In this document: one piece after another, positions 14,949 through 23,160 of the stretch
Position numbering within the stretch: the first letter of the stretch is position 1
How the letters are laid out: each line of letters starts with the position of its first letter
NCBI GenBank assembly: GCA_009694955.1
Contig: SIBZ01000006.1
Location: 1 to 35,191, forward strand
Direction: 5' to 3'
Length of the DNA stretch: 35,191 bases
Origin: Candidatus Tayloriibacteriota bacterium
Lineage (GTDB): Bacteria; Patescibacteriota; Minisyncoccia; Phycocordibacterales; UBA10002
Position numbers and translations under genes: made by a program
Notes under the pieces: generated by a model
Told to the model about the DNA's origin: nothing
Database searches by the model: none
The model's input: only the letters and a program-made list of their open reading frames with translations

Positions 14949-16310
14949 TTATTTAATTCCGGAACCGAATAGAAACTTGGCAAACTTACTATCTCCTCTT
15001 GCGCCGACTGCCTTCAGTAATGTTCGTGACGCGGTAATGGCGGTGAACATGCTGGTGACGACGCCGATGAAAAATACCAGCGCGAAGCCTCTGATAACCG
15101 GGGTGGAAGCAAAGTAGTAGAGAATAATCGCGGTGATGATGCTGGATGTGTTGGAGTCGCGGATGGATGTCCATGCTCGATGGAACCCTTCCTGAATCGC
15201 GTCAGAAAGTACACGCCCACGTCGGAGTTCCTCTTTCATACGTTCAAAGATGAGGATATTCGCGTCCACCGCCATACCTAAGCTGAGGATGAACCCGGCG
15301 ATGCCGGCGGTCGTAAGCGTGACGGGGATGAGCTTGAACAGCGCGAGGTTCAGCGCCACATAGATAGCGAGCGCGATGGTGGCAAGAAGTCCCGGCAATC
15401 GGTACCAGATGATAAGAAAGAGCGCGATGATGGCAAACGACCAGAGTCCCGCGCGAACGCCGGCCACGGTCGCTTCGTCACCGAGCGATGCTCCGACTGT
15501 CTGCGTGGACGCAAGCGTAATGGGTACCGGAAGCGCGCCGTAGTTTAAGTTGCGTACGAGGTCACGCGCCTCGGTCGGGGTAAATCCTCCCGAAATCGTC
15601 GCCGTACCCCCTTTGATTTCCTGCCGGATAACCGGCACCGAAATCGGTAGGCCGTCGAGGAAAATCGCGAGCACACGCCCGACATTGTCCTTCGTGAGTT
15701 TCGCGAACAGCTCTTCGCCTTCGGTATTGAACTTCAGCAACACTTGCGGTTCCCTTGTTGTTTGATCAAACACCAATTGCGACTTCTCCAAGTAACGTCC
15801 GGTAAGTGCTGTCGGCACAAACACTTCACTCAGCTTTTTCTGATTGAGCTCTTCTTGCGGAAGTTTCTCCGCTTCCGCGGTCATCAACTTAAATTCGAGA
15901 AGTGGTGTCTTGCCGATGAGGTCTGTCGCCACTTTGAGGTTGGTAACACCGGGAAGCTCAACGATAAGACGTTGTTCCCCGCCCCCAAGCACGCCTCCTT
16001 CCTCTGTTTGTACAATCGGTTCCGAAACGCCGAACATATTGACGCGCCGTTCAATCACCTCGCGAAGGCTGTCCATTGCGCCCTTGACGTCGCCTGCGCC
16101 AAGCAGGCTTGTGTCGGCGCGGTAAACGAGGTGTGAACCGCTTCGAAGGTCAAGCCCGAGTTTAAACGCGTATTTGGACTGCATGGCGACGGAGGGTGTC
16201 GAAGTGCTGACGCTTGCCGTTTCTACCGGCAGTTCAGTTGTATACACAAAATAGCCGACAAGCGCGGCTATGACGAGGATGAACAAGGCGCTAAAACGGT
16301 ATTTCCACAT
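14949..16310 (-). CDS. secD: Protein translocase subunit SecD
   Basis: Partner of SecF in the RND-type secretion motor. Features: one N-terminal helix, the KLGLDLRSGSHLVY signature (about 50-63), a reduced periplasmic P1 domain, the DGLPISVPVI and GGFTPTEARDL motifs, and five C-terminal helices with GMAVDANILIFERMKEELRRG. At 453 residues it is shorter than E. coli SecD (about 615), as in many small genomes. The start ATG follows CTCCCCCTC, so no Shine-Dalgarno sequence exists. It is the first gene of the secD-secF pair. Confidence 0.97.
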   Translation of the reverse strand: MWKYRFSALFILVIAALVGYFVYTTELPVETASVSTSTPSVAMQSKYAFKLGLDLRSGSHLVYRADTSLLGAGDVKGAMDSLREVIERRVNMFGVSEPIVQTEEGGVLGGGEQRLIVELPGVTNLKVATDLIGKTPLLEFKLMTAEAEKLPQEELNQKKLSEVFVPTALTGRYLEKSQLVFDQTTREPQVLLKFNTEGEELFAKLTKDNVGRVLAIFLDGLPISVPVIRQEIKGGTATISGGFTPTEARDLVRNLNYGALPVPITLASTQTVGASLGDEATVAGVRAGLWSFAIIALFLIIWYRLPGLLATIALAIYVALNLALFKLIPVTLTTAGIAGFILSLGMAVDANILIFERMKEELRRGRVLSDAIQEGFHRAWTSIRDSNTSSIITAIILYYFASTPVIRGFALVFFIGVVTSMFTAITASRTLLKAVGARGDSKFAKFLFGSGIK

Positions 16311-16393
16311 GAGGGGGAGTATAAGGTATTAGGTATGAAGTATCAAGGCATGCCAGCGTTGCAATATACAGGAGGAAGTTAGGCAACAAGTGG

Positions 16394-16725
16394 CTACTTC
16401 TTTTTGCCGAATTGAGCTTTGATCCCGGTCAATCCCGCGAGTGTCAGAGGAAGCAGAAGAAGCGATAGAATGAGAAAACCAACCAACCACCACACATTTT
16501 CGTCATAGGTTACTACTGCGGCATAGAGAGCGAATGCCATCCAAAATAATCCCGGAAGAAACAGCGCGAAAAAGCAAAAAAGCAAAAAAGCACAGACATA
16601 ACCCTAACCCAAGTCGGTTTGTTTGGGTTGCTCATTCCCCGATAAAAATCTCCCTCCATTCTGACAATACCTATCGGGGTATTGTCAGGCTGAGGAACTC
16701 CGAAATCTTTTCTATTTTCGTTCAT
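16394..16725 (-). pseudogene. Small two-helix membrane protein split by a frameshift
   Basis: Two overlapping frames make one plausible protein of about 109 residues: a soluble start (MNENRKDFGVPQPDNTPIGI) and, in the -1 frame, two membrane helices (LFLPGLFWMAFALYAAVV and WWLVGFLILSLLLLPLTLAG) ending AQFGKKK. The frames meet at three GCTTTTT-type units; two have six T and the third has five. One extra T in the third would restore the frame. So this is a real one-base deletion, a sequencing error, or possibly a programmed slip on T6. The family is unknown. A perfect 10-bp inverted repeat (TGACAATACC/GGTATTGTCA) lies within the soluble part. Confidence 0.65.
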
Positions 16726-16736
16726 AACAAATATCT

Positions 16737-16961
16737 TTATAACAAATCTAAAAACTGTTCAATGGAAAGTCCTGCATCCTGAATAATCTTCCGCAAGAGG
16801 CCACGACCGATAGTTTTATGCCGAGGAACGGTAACCGGCCATTGTGGTCGCGCCAGACTTGCCATCCGAATATGACTGCCACGTTGTCGGACAATCTTAT
16901 ACCCTCCCCGCTCAAGAGCTTTAACCACTTCTCTACCGGATAAAATCGGGAGTTGCGGCAT
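16737..16961 (-). CDS. hicA: HicA-family toxin (mRNA interferase)
   Basis: A 74-residue double-stranded-RNA-binding-like fold protein. The pattern LSGREVVKALERGGYKIVRQRGSHIRM is typical of HicA/YcfA, with the catalytic His in GSH (about residue 30), then VTVPRHKTIGRGLLRKIIQDAGLS. HicA cleaves mRNA when free, and HicB binds and neutralises it. It starts 6 bases after the hicB stop. The antitoxin-first order and tight spacing fit a toxin-antitoxin unit. Confidence 0.9.
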   Translation of the reverse strand: MPQLPILSGREVVKALERGGYKIVRQRGSHIRMASLARPQWPVTVPRHKTIGRGLLRKIIQDAGLSIEQFLDLL

Positions 16962-16967
16962 CGAAGG

Positions 16968-17216
16968 TTATAAAGAAATAGTATGCAAGCTCAATTCCCG
17001 CGGCCGATAGGAGGCGAGTAAATCGCGATTTTCTTTTTCTTCCAAGCAAAGCCCGATAACTTCACGGATATTTTTGAGTGCCTCGTCAAGCGTCTTACCT
17101 TGCGTAAAGCAACCATTCAGAACCGTACACTGCACGACATAAAAACCGTCCTCGTCGCGCTCAACGATGACCGGAAATTTTTTATTTTTGGCTATGCGTA
17201 CAATGGCCTTTTTCAT
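16968..17216 (-). CDS. hicB: HicB-family antitoxin
   Basis: An approximately 82-residue HicB-like protein (MKKAIVRIAKNKKFPVIVE at the start). The partly degraded RNase H-like fold is seen in VERDEDGFYVVQCTVLNGCFTQG, followed by KTLDEALKNIREVIGLCLEEKE. I chose the ATG at 17216 rather than 17234 because homology starts at MKKAI. There is no evident C-terminal DNA-binding domain, so autoregulation may be weak or need HicA. It starts 18 bases after the epimerase stop. Confidence 0.88.
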   Translation of the reverse strand: MKKAIVRIAKNKKFPVIVERDEDGFYVVQCTVLNGCFTQGKTLDEALKNIREVIGLCLEEKENRDLLASYRPRELSLHTISL

Positions 17217-17233
17217 GACCAAATCATACCACA

Positions 17234-18163
17234 TTATTTCAGCCCGTACAATTTTTTGAGCTCGGCTATCCCTTCCTCCAGCGTCACCTCCGGTTTCCAG
17301 CCGAGGAGCTTCTTCGCAAGTGAATTATCCGCAAGCGTATCGTGCGGTTCTATTTTCGGAGGCTCTCGCCTGACGGGTCCGCCGATAAGTTTCGCCAGTT
17401 CATTAACCGAAAAATTCTTCCCCGCGCCGATATTGATGACTTCTCCCTTCCCCACTTTTTTGCTCTCCATCGCAAATAGATTTGCCCGTACCACATCGCG
17501 TACGTGGGTGAAATCGCGCGTCTGCGAACCATCGCCCCAAATGGTAAGGGGCTTCCCTTCCTTCCGCTGTTTTAGAAACTTACCGATGGCGAGTGCGTAC
17601 GCACCATCCGGATTAAGTCTCGGTCCATACACATTGAAATAGCGGAGGGAGACCGTCTCAAGCCCGTATATGTCACTCCACACCTTGCAGTATTCTTCCC
17701 CGATATACTTTTGGAGACCATATGGGCTTTTCGGCATCGGCGTCATCGTCTCTACCAAGGGCATTGTTTTCTGGTCGCCATAGGCTGAACTGGACGCGGA
17801 ATACACAACGCGCTTCACTCCTCCTTCTCTTGAAGCGATGAGTACATTAAGCATGCCTGTCACATTCACTTCATGCGTTTCCGCCGGATGTTCAATAGAG
17901 TACTGCACGCGCGGGAGCGCCGCGAGATGAAAGACGTATTTCGCGCCGCTCACAATCGGTGCAATCTCGGCGAGATTTCGGATGTCTGCTGTATGCAATA
18001 CCGCTTCCGGATTGATGTTCTCCCTCTTTCCACCCGAAAGATTATCAATGACGTGTACGTCATATCCTTTTTTAACAAGCGCGTCGGTAATATGCGAGCC
18101 GATAAAACCCGCCCCGCCAATAACGACAACCTTAGTCTTTTTATTTGAGTTCTGTTTAGTCAT
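17234..18163 (-). CDS. NAD-dependent nucleotide-sugar epimerase/dehydratase
   Basis: An extended short-chain dehydrogenase related to UDP-glucose 4-epimerase (GalE/WbpP type). The Rossmann motif GGAGFIGS (16-23), VIDNLSGGKREN, the Ser-rich YSASSSAYG (121-129) and catalytic Tyr148-x3-Lys152 (YGLQK) are all present, as is the substrate-side RYFNVYGPR. The 309-residue length is typical. It would make a UDP-sugar for the envelope glycans produced by the sugar transferase and glycosyltransferase nearby. GCAGGAGTTATAGAAAG precedes the ATG by several bases, one of the few recognisable GGAG sequences here. The exact sugar cannot be read from the sequence. Confidence 0.93.
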   Translation of the reverse strand: MTKQNSNKKTKVVVIGGAGFIGSHITDALVKKGYDVHVIDNLSGGKRENINPEAVLHTADIRNLAEIAPIVSGAKYVFHLAALPRVQYSIEHPAETHEVNVTGMLNVLIASREGGVKRVVYSASSSAYGDQKTMPLVETMTPMPKSPYGLQKYIGEEYCKVWSDIYGLETVSLRYFNVYGPRLNPDGAYALAIGKFLKQRKEGKPLTIWGDGSQTRDFTHVRDVVRANLFAMESKKVGKGEVINIGAGKNFSVNELAKLIGGPVRREPPKIEPHDTLADNSLAKKLLGWKPEVTLEEGIAELKKLYGLK

Positions 18164-18209
18164 GATACTTTCTATAACTCCTGCCCTACACCTGAGGTTA
18201 TGTCGTTGG

Positions 18210-18311
18210 AATTATCAATTTTCAAGTCTCAATTTTCAGTGAATCTCCAATGATTTAATTTTCAACATTAAAACATTTCGGGCTTTGATTGAAAATTGTA
18301 AATTGATAATT
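18210..18311. repeat. A/T-rich inverted repeats
   Basis: AATTATCAA (18210-18218) pairs with TTGATAATT (18303-18311), and CAATTTTCAA (18216-18225) with TTGAAAATTG (18289-18298). The arms overlap, so alternative folds exist. It lies between two minus-strand genes and resembles in style the repeat at 22191-22311. Confidence 0.6.
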
Positions 18312-18330
18312 GAAAATTCTCTCGCGGTTC

Positions 18331-19704
18331 TTAGACCCCTGAGCGCGAGAGTAGCACTTTGACGGTCTTCAACGCTATTTTGAGGTCGAGCCACACCGAA
18401 CGGTTTTTCAAGTAGTAGAGGTCATACGAAAGCTTAATCGCGGTCTCGTTCGGATTCGCGTCCACTTTCGGCGGATTTTTGTGATAGAGCTGGGCCCAGC
18501 CCGAAAGTCCTGGTTTGATGAGATGGCGGGTGCCGTAATACGGCACTTCGCGTTCGTAGATTTCCACCAGTGAAGGGAGTTCCGGACGCGGGCCGATAAG
18601 CGACATATCTCCGCGGACAACATTCCAGAGTTGCGGAAGTTCATCGATGCGTGTCCGCCGGAGAAACGCGCCGACGCGCGTCACTTTATTTCCTTGCTTC
18701 AACTCTTCCCGTCCCGCGTCATCACGCGACATTGTCCTGAACTTGATGGTGCGGATACTTCGGTTGTTCTTCCCCACGCGTTTCTGGTGGACAAAAATAG
18801 GTCCTCCGTCGTCAAGCTTAATGGTAACGTACAGAAACGGGTACAGAACGAGAGACAGAAGCCCAAGCACGGACGAGATAATGATATCCATCAGGCGCTT
18901 CAGAAAATCATAGGTAAAGCGCGACGAGACGGGCGACAGGTTTTCGAGAAACCAGTTGTGCTGTACGAGCGAGAGCGGAATGCGGTCGAACATATCTTCA
19001 TATACCTTGTGCATATCGGCGAACCTGACACCTTTCGTCAAGAGCTCGAACAAGCGCGGTAACAGATGATGGGCCGTCCCGGCATGCAAGTCGACAACAA
19101 TCAGACTAACTTCTTCAGCCGTGACACGTCGCATAAAATCGGTGGTGTCTGCGTCCGAAAGCGAATCCGGGTCCACGGAAAACACAAACCGTATGCGATA
19201 ACGCGGATTGTTATTGATTTCGCGGGAGATTCTCTCCATCTCCTCCCCGCTTCCGATAATGACTGCCTGCTCCTTGTCCGCGGTCTTGCCTACGCTGAAG
19301 TTGTATCGTCTCCACAGAAAGAGAAAAATCGATGAAACAAAGAGACACAAAAAGAGGTTAACTTTAGGAGCTATCTTGAACGCCGGAAGGAAATAAAAGA
19401 AGACGATGGCAATGACCACATTGACGAACAACGCCTTAGTAAGAAGCTGGGGAAGTTGTTTTTGGAGAAACAGCGTATGTTTCTCATAGAGACCTGCAAT
19501 GAAAAAGACGAGGAGCCACAAAACAAACAGAATTGAAAACGGAAACATATGGAGACCGACCATTTGGCGGAAGTCGAACTCCGAGGAAGCGGGGTAGCGG
19601 AAAAACAAGGTGAGGAACAGCGACCCGTACAAAATAAGCACATCCCCCAAAAACAGAAAGACCGCTTCAGCTCGGTTTGAGATTGACATAGTCCTGGATA
19701 GCAT
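18331..19704 (-). CDS. Polyprenyl glycosyl-phosphotransferase (undecaprenyl sugar transferase)
   Basis: An initiating enzyme that moves a sugar-phosphate from a UDP-sugar to undecaprenyl phosphate at the membrane, starting exopolysaccharide or O-antigen-like glycan synthesis. Four N-terminal helices (about 12-33, 48-70, 83-103 and 110-130), a Rossmann-like middle (AVIIGSGEEMERI), a fifth helix (about 273-293) and the bacterial sugar transferase domain with GGPIFVHQKRVGKNN, KFRTM, LRRTRIDELPQLWNV, GDMSLIGPRPE and KPGLSGWAQ. The 457-residue length fits the WbaP/CpsE class. The start could be the ATG at 19704 or 19689. It is divergent from the glycosyltransferase at 19781. Confidence 0.94.
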   Translation of the reverse strand: MLSRTMSISNRAEAVFLFLGDVLILYGSLFLTLFFRYPASSEFDFRQMVGLHMFPFSILFVLWLLVFFIAGLYEKHTLFLQKQLPQLLTKALFVNVVIAIVFFYFLPAFKIAPKVNLFLCLFVSSIFLFLWRRYNFSVGKTADKEQAVIIGSGEEMERISREINNNPRYRIRFVFSVDPDSLSDADTTDFMRRVTAEEVSLIVVDLHAGTAHHLLPRLFELLTKGVRFADMHKVYEDMFDRIPLSLVQHNWFLENLSPVSSRFTYDFLKRLMDIIISSVLGLLSLVLYPFLYVTIKLDDGGPIFVHQKRVGKNNRSIRTIKFRTMSRDDAGREELKQGNKVTRVGAFLRRTRIDELPQLWNVVRGDMSLIGPRPELPSLVEIYEREVPYYGTRHLIKPGLSGWAQLYHKNPPKVDANPNETAIKLSYDLYYLKNRSVWLDLKIALKTVKVLLSRSGV

Positions 19705-19780
19705 ACAATAAAAATCGGATTTGACAACCCGTATCTCTCTATAACCGATGCGGATATACTTATGCTACAGGGCCACCACC

Positions 19781-20962
19781 ATGCCTACTGCAAAGAAAAA
19801 AATCATTTACATCATCACCAAAGGCAATTGGGGCGGCGCGCAGCGCTATGTTTTTGACCTTGCCACAGCACTCCCCCAAGAGAACTTTGACGTCGTTGTC
19901 GCTTGCAGCGAATCAAAGAAAACAGAAGGAGGGTTGCCAGGGATACTCGTACAAAAATTGCTTGAACTCGGTATTAAGGTAATTCCGATCCATTCATTTA
20001 CACGCGACATTTCAATATTAAAAGAATTTTCGGCGTTGAGGGAACTCTACTCTGTCATCAAAATAACAAACCCTGATGTTGTGCATCTCAATAGTTCCAA
20101 GGCTGGCGGCATAGGAGCCTTTGCGGCTCGCGTTTGTAGAACCAAAGAAATTATTTTTACAGTGCATGGTCTTCCGTGGGATGAAGACCGTAACATACTA
20201 TCTCGCACCCTTATATTTCTCAGCTCGTACCTTACATTTCTGCTATGTCACAAAGTAATTCTTATCTCTAAAAACAATTTTGAAAGAATAAGAAGACTGC
20301 CGTTCTGCGGTAGAAAAGCAGTCTTAATTCATAATGGTGTCGCACCGATAGATTTCCGGCCTCGAGAAGAAGCGCAGCGAGAGATTATGGGAACACCCAT
20401 ACGAAAAACACCGTGGGTAGGAGTCATTGCAGAATTTACTAAGAACAAGGGTCTTTTATATCTCATCGAGTCCGCCGCAATACTTAAAAAGCATGGTGTG
20501 GCCTTTCGAATGTCCATCATTGGGGATGGGGACATGCTTCCAGAAGTTAAAAAGCGAGCTATAGAATATGGCCTCTATAATTCTCCAAACTCACCCGTAT
20601 ACATTGACCTCCCTGGTTTTGTAAGTGACGTTGCCACAAATTTAAAAGCATTTGATATGCTTGTGCTCCCTTCAACAAAAGAGGGTTTGCCTTATGTGCT
20701 TCTTGAAGCCGGATTAGCGTCACTGCCGGTTATTGCAACTTCTGTTGGTGGTATTCCGGACATCATTCAAAATGGAAAAACTGGACTTATTGTTCCTCCT
20801 GGGGATAGCCAACGTTTGGCTGAAGAAATGCAGAAACTCCTTGGACAACCGAATATGCAGGCAGAACTTGGAACAACACTCAGGAAACATGTGGAGCGGG
20901 AGTTCTCATTCGAAGCTATGCTACAAAAAACATTTGCGCTCTACGCGAGCGCTAGAGAGTAG
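19781..20962 (+). CDS. GT4-family glycosyltransferase
   Basis: A GT-B fold retaining glycosyltransferase, probably extending the lipid-linked glycan begun by the neighbouring transferase. The N-terminal domain starts KKIIYIITKGNWGGAQRYVFDLA (GGA-Q loop typical of GT4). VIHLN-like donor and acceptor segments follow, and the C-terminal nucleotide-sugar site is LPSTKEGLPYVLLEAGLASLPVIATSVGGIPDII with the E-x7-E pattern. I chose the ATG at 19781 (MPTAKKK); an upstream frame from 19748 adds 11 unlikely residues. It is one of only three plus-strand protein genes and looks more A/T-rich than its neighbours, which may mean transfer. Its stop overlaps the rodA stop by 11 bases tail to tail. Confidence 0.94.
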   Translation: MPTAKKKIIYIITKGNWGGAQRYVFDLATALPQENFDVVVACSESKKTEGGLPGILVQKLLELGIKVIPIHSFTRDISILKEFSALRELYSVIKITNPDVVHLNSSKAGGIGAFAARVCRTKEIIFTVHGLPWDEDRNILSRTLIFLSSYLTFLLCHKVILISKNNFERIRRLPFCGRKAVLIHNGVAPIDFRPREEAQREIMGTPIRKTPWVGVIAEFTKNKGLLYLIESAAILKKHGVAFRMSIIGDGDMLPEVKKRAIEYGLYNSPNSPVYIDLPGFVSDVATNLKAFDMLVLPSTKEGLPYVLLEAGLASLPVIATSVGGIPDIIQNGKTGLIVPPGDSQRLAEEMQKLLGQPNMQAELGTTLRKHVEREFSFEAMLQKTFALYASARE

Positions 20963-22184
20963 TCACGCCGACAAACTCGTTTTGTGCGGCTTCTTTGTGT
21001 GCGACCCTTCTGTACCTCCGCATCCCCATAAGAATGCCGAGTCCGGCAAACATAATGAGGAGGTTCGTACCTCCATAGCTCATAAACGGGAGCGTAATTC
21101 CGGTCACCGGAAGCAGTCCTATGTTCATACCGACGTGGATGAGAAAGTGACTCATAATGAGCACCGCGAGTCCGAGTCCGTAGAGTATTTCAAAATTTGA
21201 GAGACCATAGAGCGAATTGCGCAAAATGCGCCAAATCACAACCGCGTAGCAGAGACAGAGTACGATAATACCCATAAAACCCCACTCCTCGGCGAACGCC
21301 GCGAATATGAAATCAGTCTCGTATTCTGGGAGAAATTGCAGGCGTGACTGCGTACCGTATCCCACTCCCTTTCCGAACAGTCCTCCCGAACCGACCGCAA
21401 CCATCGATTGATACGCGTTATATCCGGACCCTCGGATATCGGTAAGCGGATGGATAAACGTAATGAGACGCTGTTTCTGATAGTCCTTAAACACATACGT
21501 CCAAAGGAACAGCCCCGAAAGCGCGCCAATGAGAAACACCGTGAGTAAATGCCGTTTCGAAATGCCGGAGAGCATCACCATACCGAACCAGATGCACGCG
21601 ATGACGAGCGCTCCGCCGAAATCTGGTTGCAGAAGTACCAGCAAGAATAAAATAAACGCATACACGCCCGACACGAGGATGTGCCGTATGTGGGCGATTT
21701 CAATGTGCCTCCGCGAGAAATATTTCGCCAATACGAGTATTAAAATAAGTTTAACAGGCTCGACAGGCTGGACGTTAAACGCACCGAGCCTCAGCCACCC
21801 GTGAATGCCTCTCGTCGTCCCGAGGAGAAAGAGGACGAGGAGAAGCAGACAACCAAGCACAAAGAGGCCGAACAGGACGTCGCTCCGCCGGAGAAAACGC
21901 CAGTCAATAAAACTTCCCGCGAAGAAAGCGATAAACGAAACGACTATCCAGATGAGTTGCCGAGAGAAAAACGGGTTCTCCACTGGACTTCCTTCCGTGC
22001 ACGACTCCGACGAGAGTGATGCAGAAACCTCTGTGGTGTTAAGCACGCAAGAAGCGGAGTCTGTCTTCTCAAAGGAATACATTGTCACGAGTCCCGCACC
22101 AAGAATAGGAATGAGCGCGAGAAAGAGCACCCAATCGATTGAGCGTGGTGTAGCTATTGCGACTGGATTTTTAGCGAGAGACAT
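20952..22184 (-). CDS. rodA: Rod-shape peptidoglycan polymerase RodA (SEDS family)
   Basis: A membrane glycosyltransferase that polymerises lipid II for side-wall growth with a partner penicillin-binding protein. About ten helices; signatures WLRLGAFNVQPVEPVKL, LLQPDFGGALV, GYNAYQSMVAVGSGG, FLPEYETDFIFAAFAEEWGF and LPVTGITLPFMSYGG are all clear. The 410-residue length is slightly long because of a polar loop between helices 1 and 2 (about residues 40-70) with two Cys (SASCVLNTT and SESCTEG), which could form an extracellular disulfide. RodA fits better than FtsW on the central signatures. Confidence 0.94.
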   Translation of the reverse strand: MSLAKNPVAIATPRSIDWVLFLALIPILGAGLVTMYSFEKTDSASCVLNTTEVSASLSSESCTEGSPVENPFFSRQLIWIVVSFIAFFAGSFIDWRFLRRSDVLFGLFVLGCLLLLVLFLLGTTRGIHGWLRLGAFNVQPVEPVKLILILVLAKYFSRRHIEIAHIRHILVSGVYAFILFLLVLLQPDFGGALVIACIWFGMVMLSGISKRHLLTVFLIGALSGLFLWTYVFKDYQKQRLITFIHPLTDIRGSGYNAYQSMVAVGSGGLFGKGVGYGTQSRLQFLPEYETDFIFAAFAEEWGFMGIIVLCLCYAVVIWRILRNSLYGLSNFEILYGLGLAVLIMSHFLIHVGMNIGLLPVTGITLPFMSYGGTNLLIMFAGLGILMGMRRYRRVAHKEAAQNEFVGVTTL

Positions 22185-22190
22185 ATTTTA

Positions 22191-22311
22191 AATTTCTAAT
22201 TCACCTAAGTACCTAATTTCTAATGAAATCCCAAATGCACAAATCTGGTTTCACCCTTTTATTAGGTACTGCCTGTCCTAACGTGGTTTAAGGATTAGAC
22301 AATTAGAAATT
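22191..22311. repeat. Nested inverted repeats between genes
   Basis: AATTTCTAATT (22191-22201) pairs with AATTAGAAATT (22301-22311), and AGTACCTAAT (22208-22217) with ATTAGGTACT (22261-22270). The element fills the gap between rodA and the next gene and may be a remnant mobile repeat or a transcript end structure. Confidence 0.6.
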
Positions 22312-22317
22312 CCCTTC

Positions 22318-23073
22318 CTAGAGTCTCCCCGGCACCGCGTAGAGTACCTCGGTCCTCGCGGGAAGAGGAAGTTTGCTAGGCCATGTAAACGTGAGAACGG
22401 ACTGCGCTTCTCCGGCGAGTGTCTTAACGGTGGTGGCTGAAGCACCAATTACATTCCCGTCTCTGCCGTAAAGGAGCGCGGTAAGCTCGATGCCTTCTAT
22501 GGGAACGCGAGACAGGTTGGAAAGCGTCGCCTCAAGGAATGAACCTCTCTCGTCCGCCGTAAAGCCTTTCGTAACAACCGAAAGCGCCGGTTCACTCATA
22601 CGCACAAACTCCGGCTCCGCTTCAAACTCAAAGGTGGCGCGCGTCGGTGTACGGCTACCACTCTGCATCTGTCCCTCAAATATCGCGAACACTTTTCGAG
22701 GCGGGATAAATGCCAAACCGTGCCGTTCATAGAGAAGGAGGTTCTCTGCGTCATAGAGTTTGAATACATACGGTACGTTCCGTGACCCCGCTCCCGTGTT
22801 CCGGTTCTCTCCGGATGCGACGGCACCCCAGACACCTTTGCTCACCTCAAACGTACGGGTGAAATGCACAATAAGTGGGACTGTGTCGGCCCTGCATACC
22901 CGAAGACACGACCCTCCGCAGTCGACTCCCCTCTCATCGCCGTCCCGTGAGCCATTCCGGCAGTCGGGCGCGTTGTAGAACGCAAAAAGACCATAGATGC
23001 CGAATACCACCAGAAGGAAGAGCAGTACCCCTCCGATGAAAAAAATACGACGCTGTTGTGCCCACGAAAGCAT
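22318..23073 (-). CDS. Membrane-anchored protein with DCGG Cys motif, unknown
   Basis: A 251-residue protein with one N-terminal helix (IFFIGGVLLFLLVVFGIYGLF) and an outer part. Just after the helix is a Cys-rich motif, CRNGSRDGDERGVDCGG then SCLRVC, a pattern seen in many secreted proteins of CPR and archaea. The rest is beta-rich (VIGASATTVKTLAGEAQSVLTF), suggesting an immunoglobulin-like fold. I chose the ATG at 23073 (MLSWAQQRR), since the upstream MLYTIS segment is not hydrophobic in the usual manner. The function is unknown; a surface protein is likely. Confidence 0.7.
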   Translation of the reverse strand: MLSWAQQRRIFFIGGVLLFLLVVFGIYGLFAFYNAPDCRNGSRDGDERGVDCGGSCLRVCRADTVPLIVHFTRTFEVSKGVWGAVASGENRNTGAGSRNVPYVFKLYDAENLLLYERHGLAFIPPRKVFAIFEGQMQSGSRTPTRATFEFEAEPEFVRMSEPALSVVTKGFTADERGSFLEATLSNLSRVPIEGIELTALLYGRDGNVIGASATTVKTLAGEAQSVLTFTWPSKLPLPARTEVLYAVPGRL

Positions 23074-23160
23074 AGAAATAGTATATAGCACTTACGCTCT
23101 GGAAAACAGACAAGCAAAAGTGCCTCGCCGTAACAGCACTGCAAATCCCACACCAGAGGT

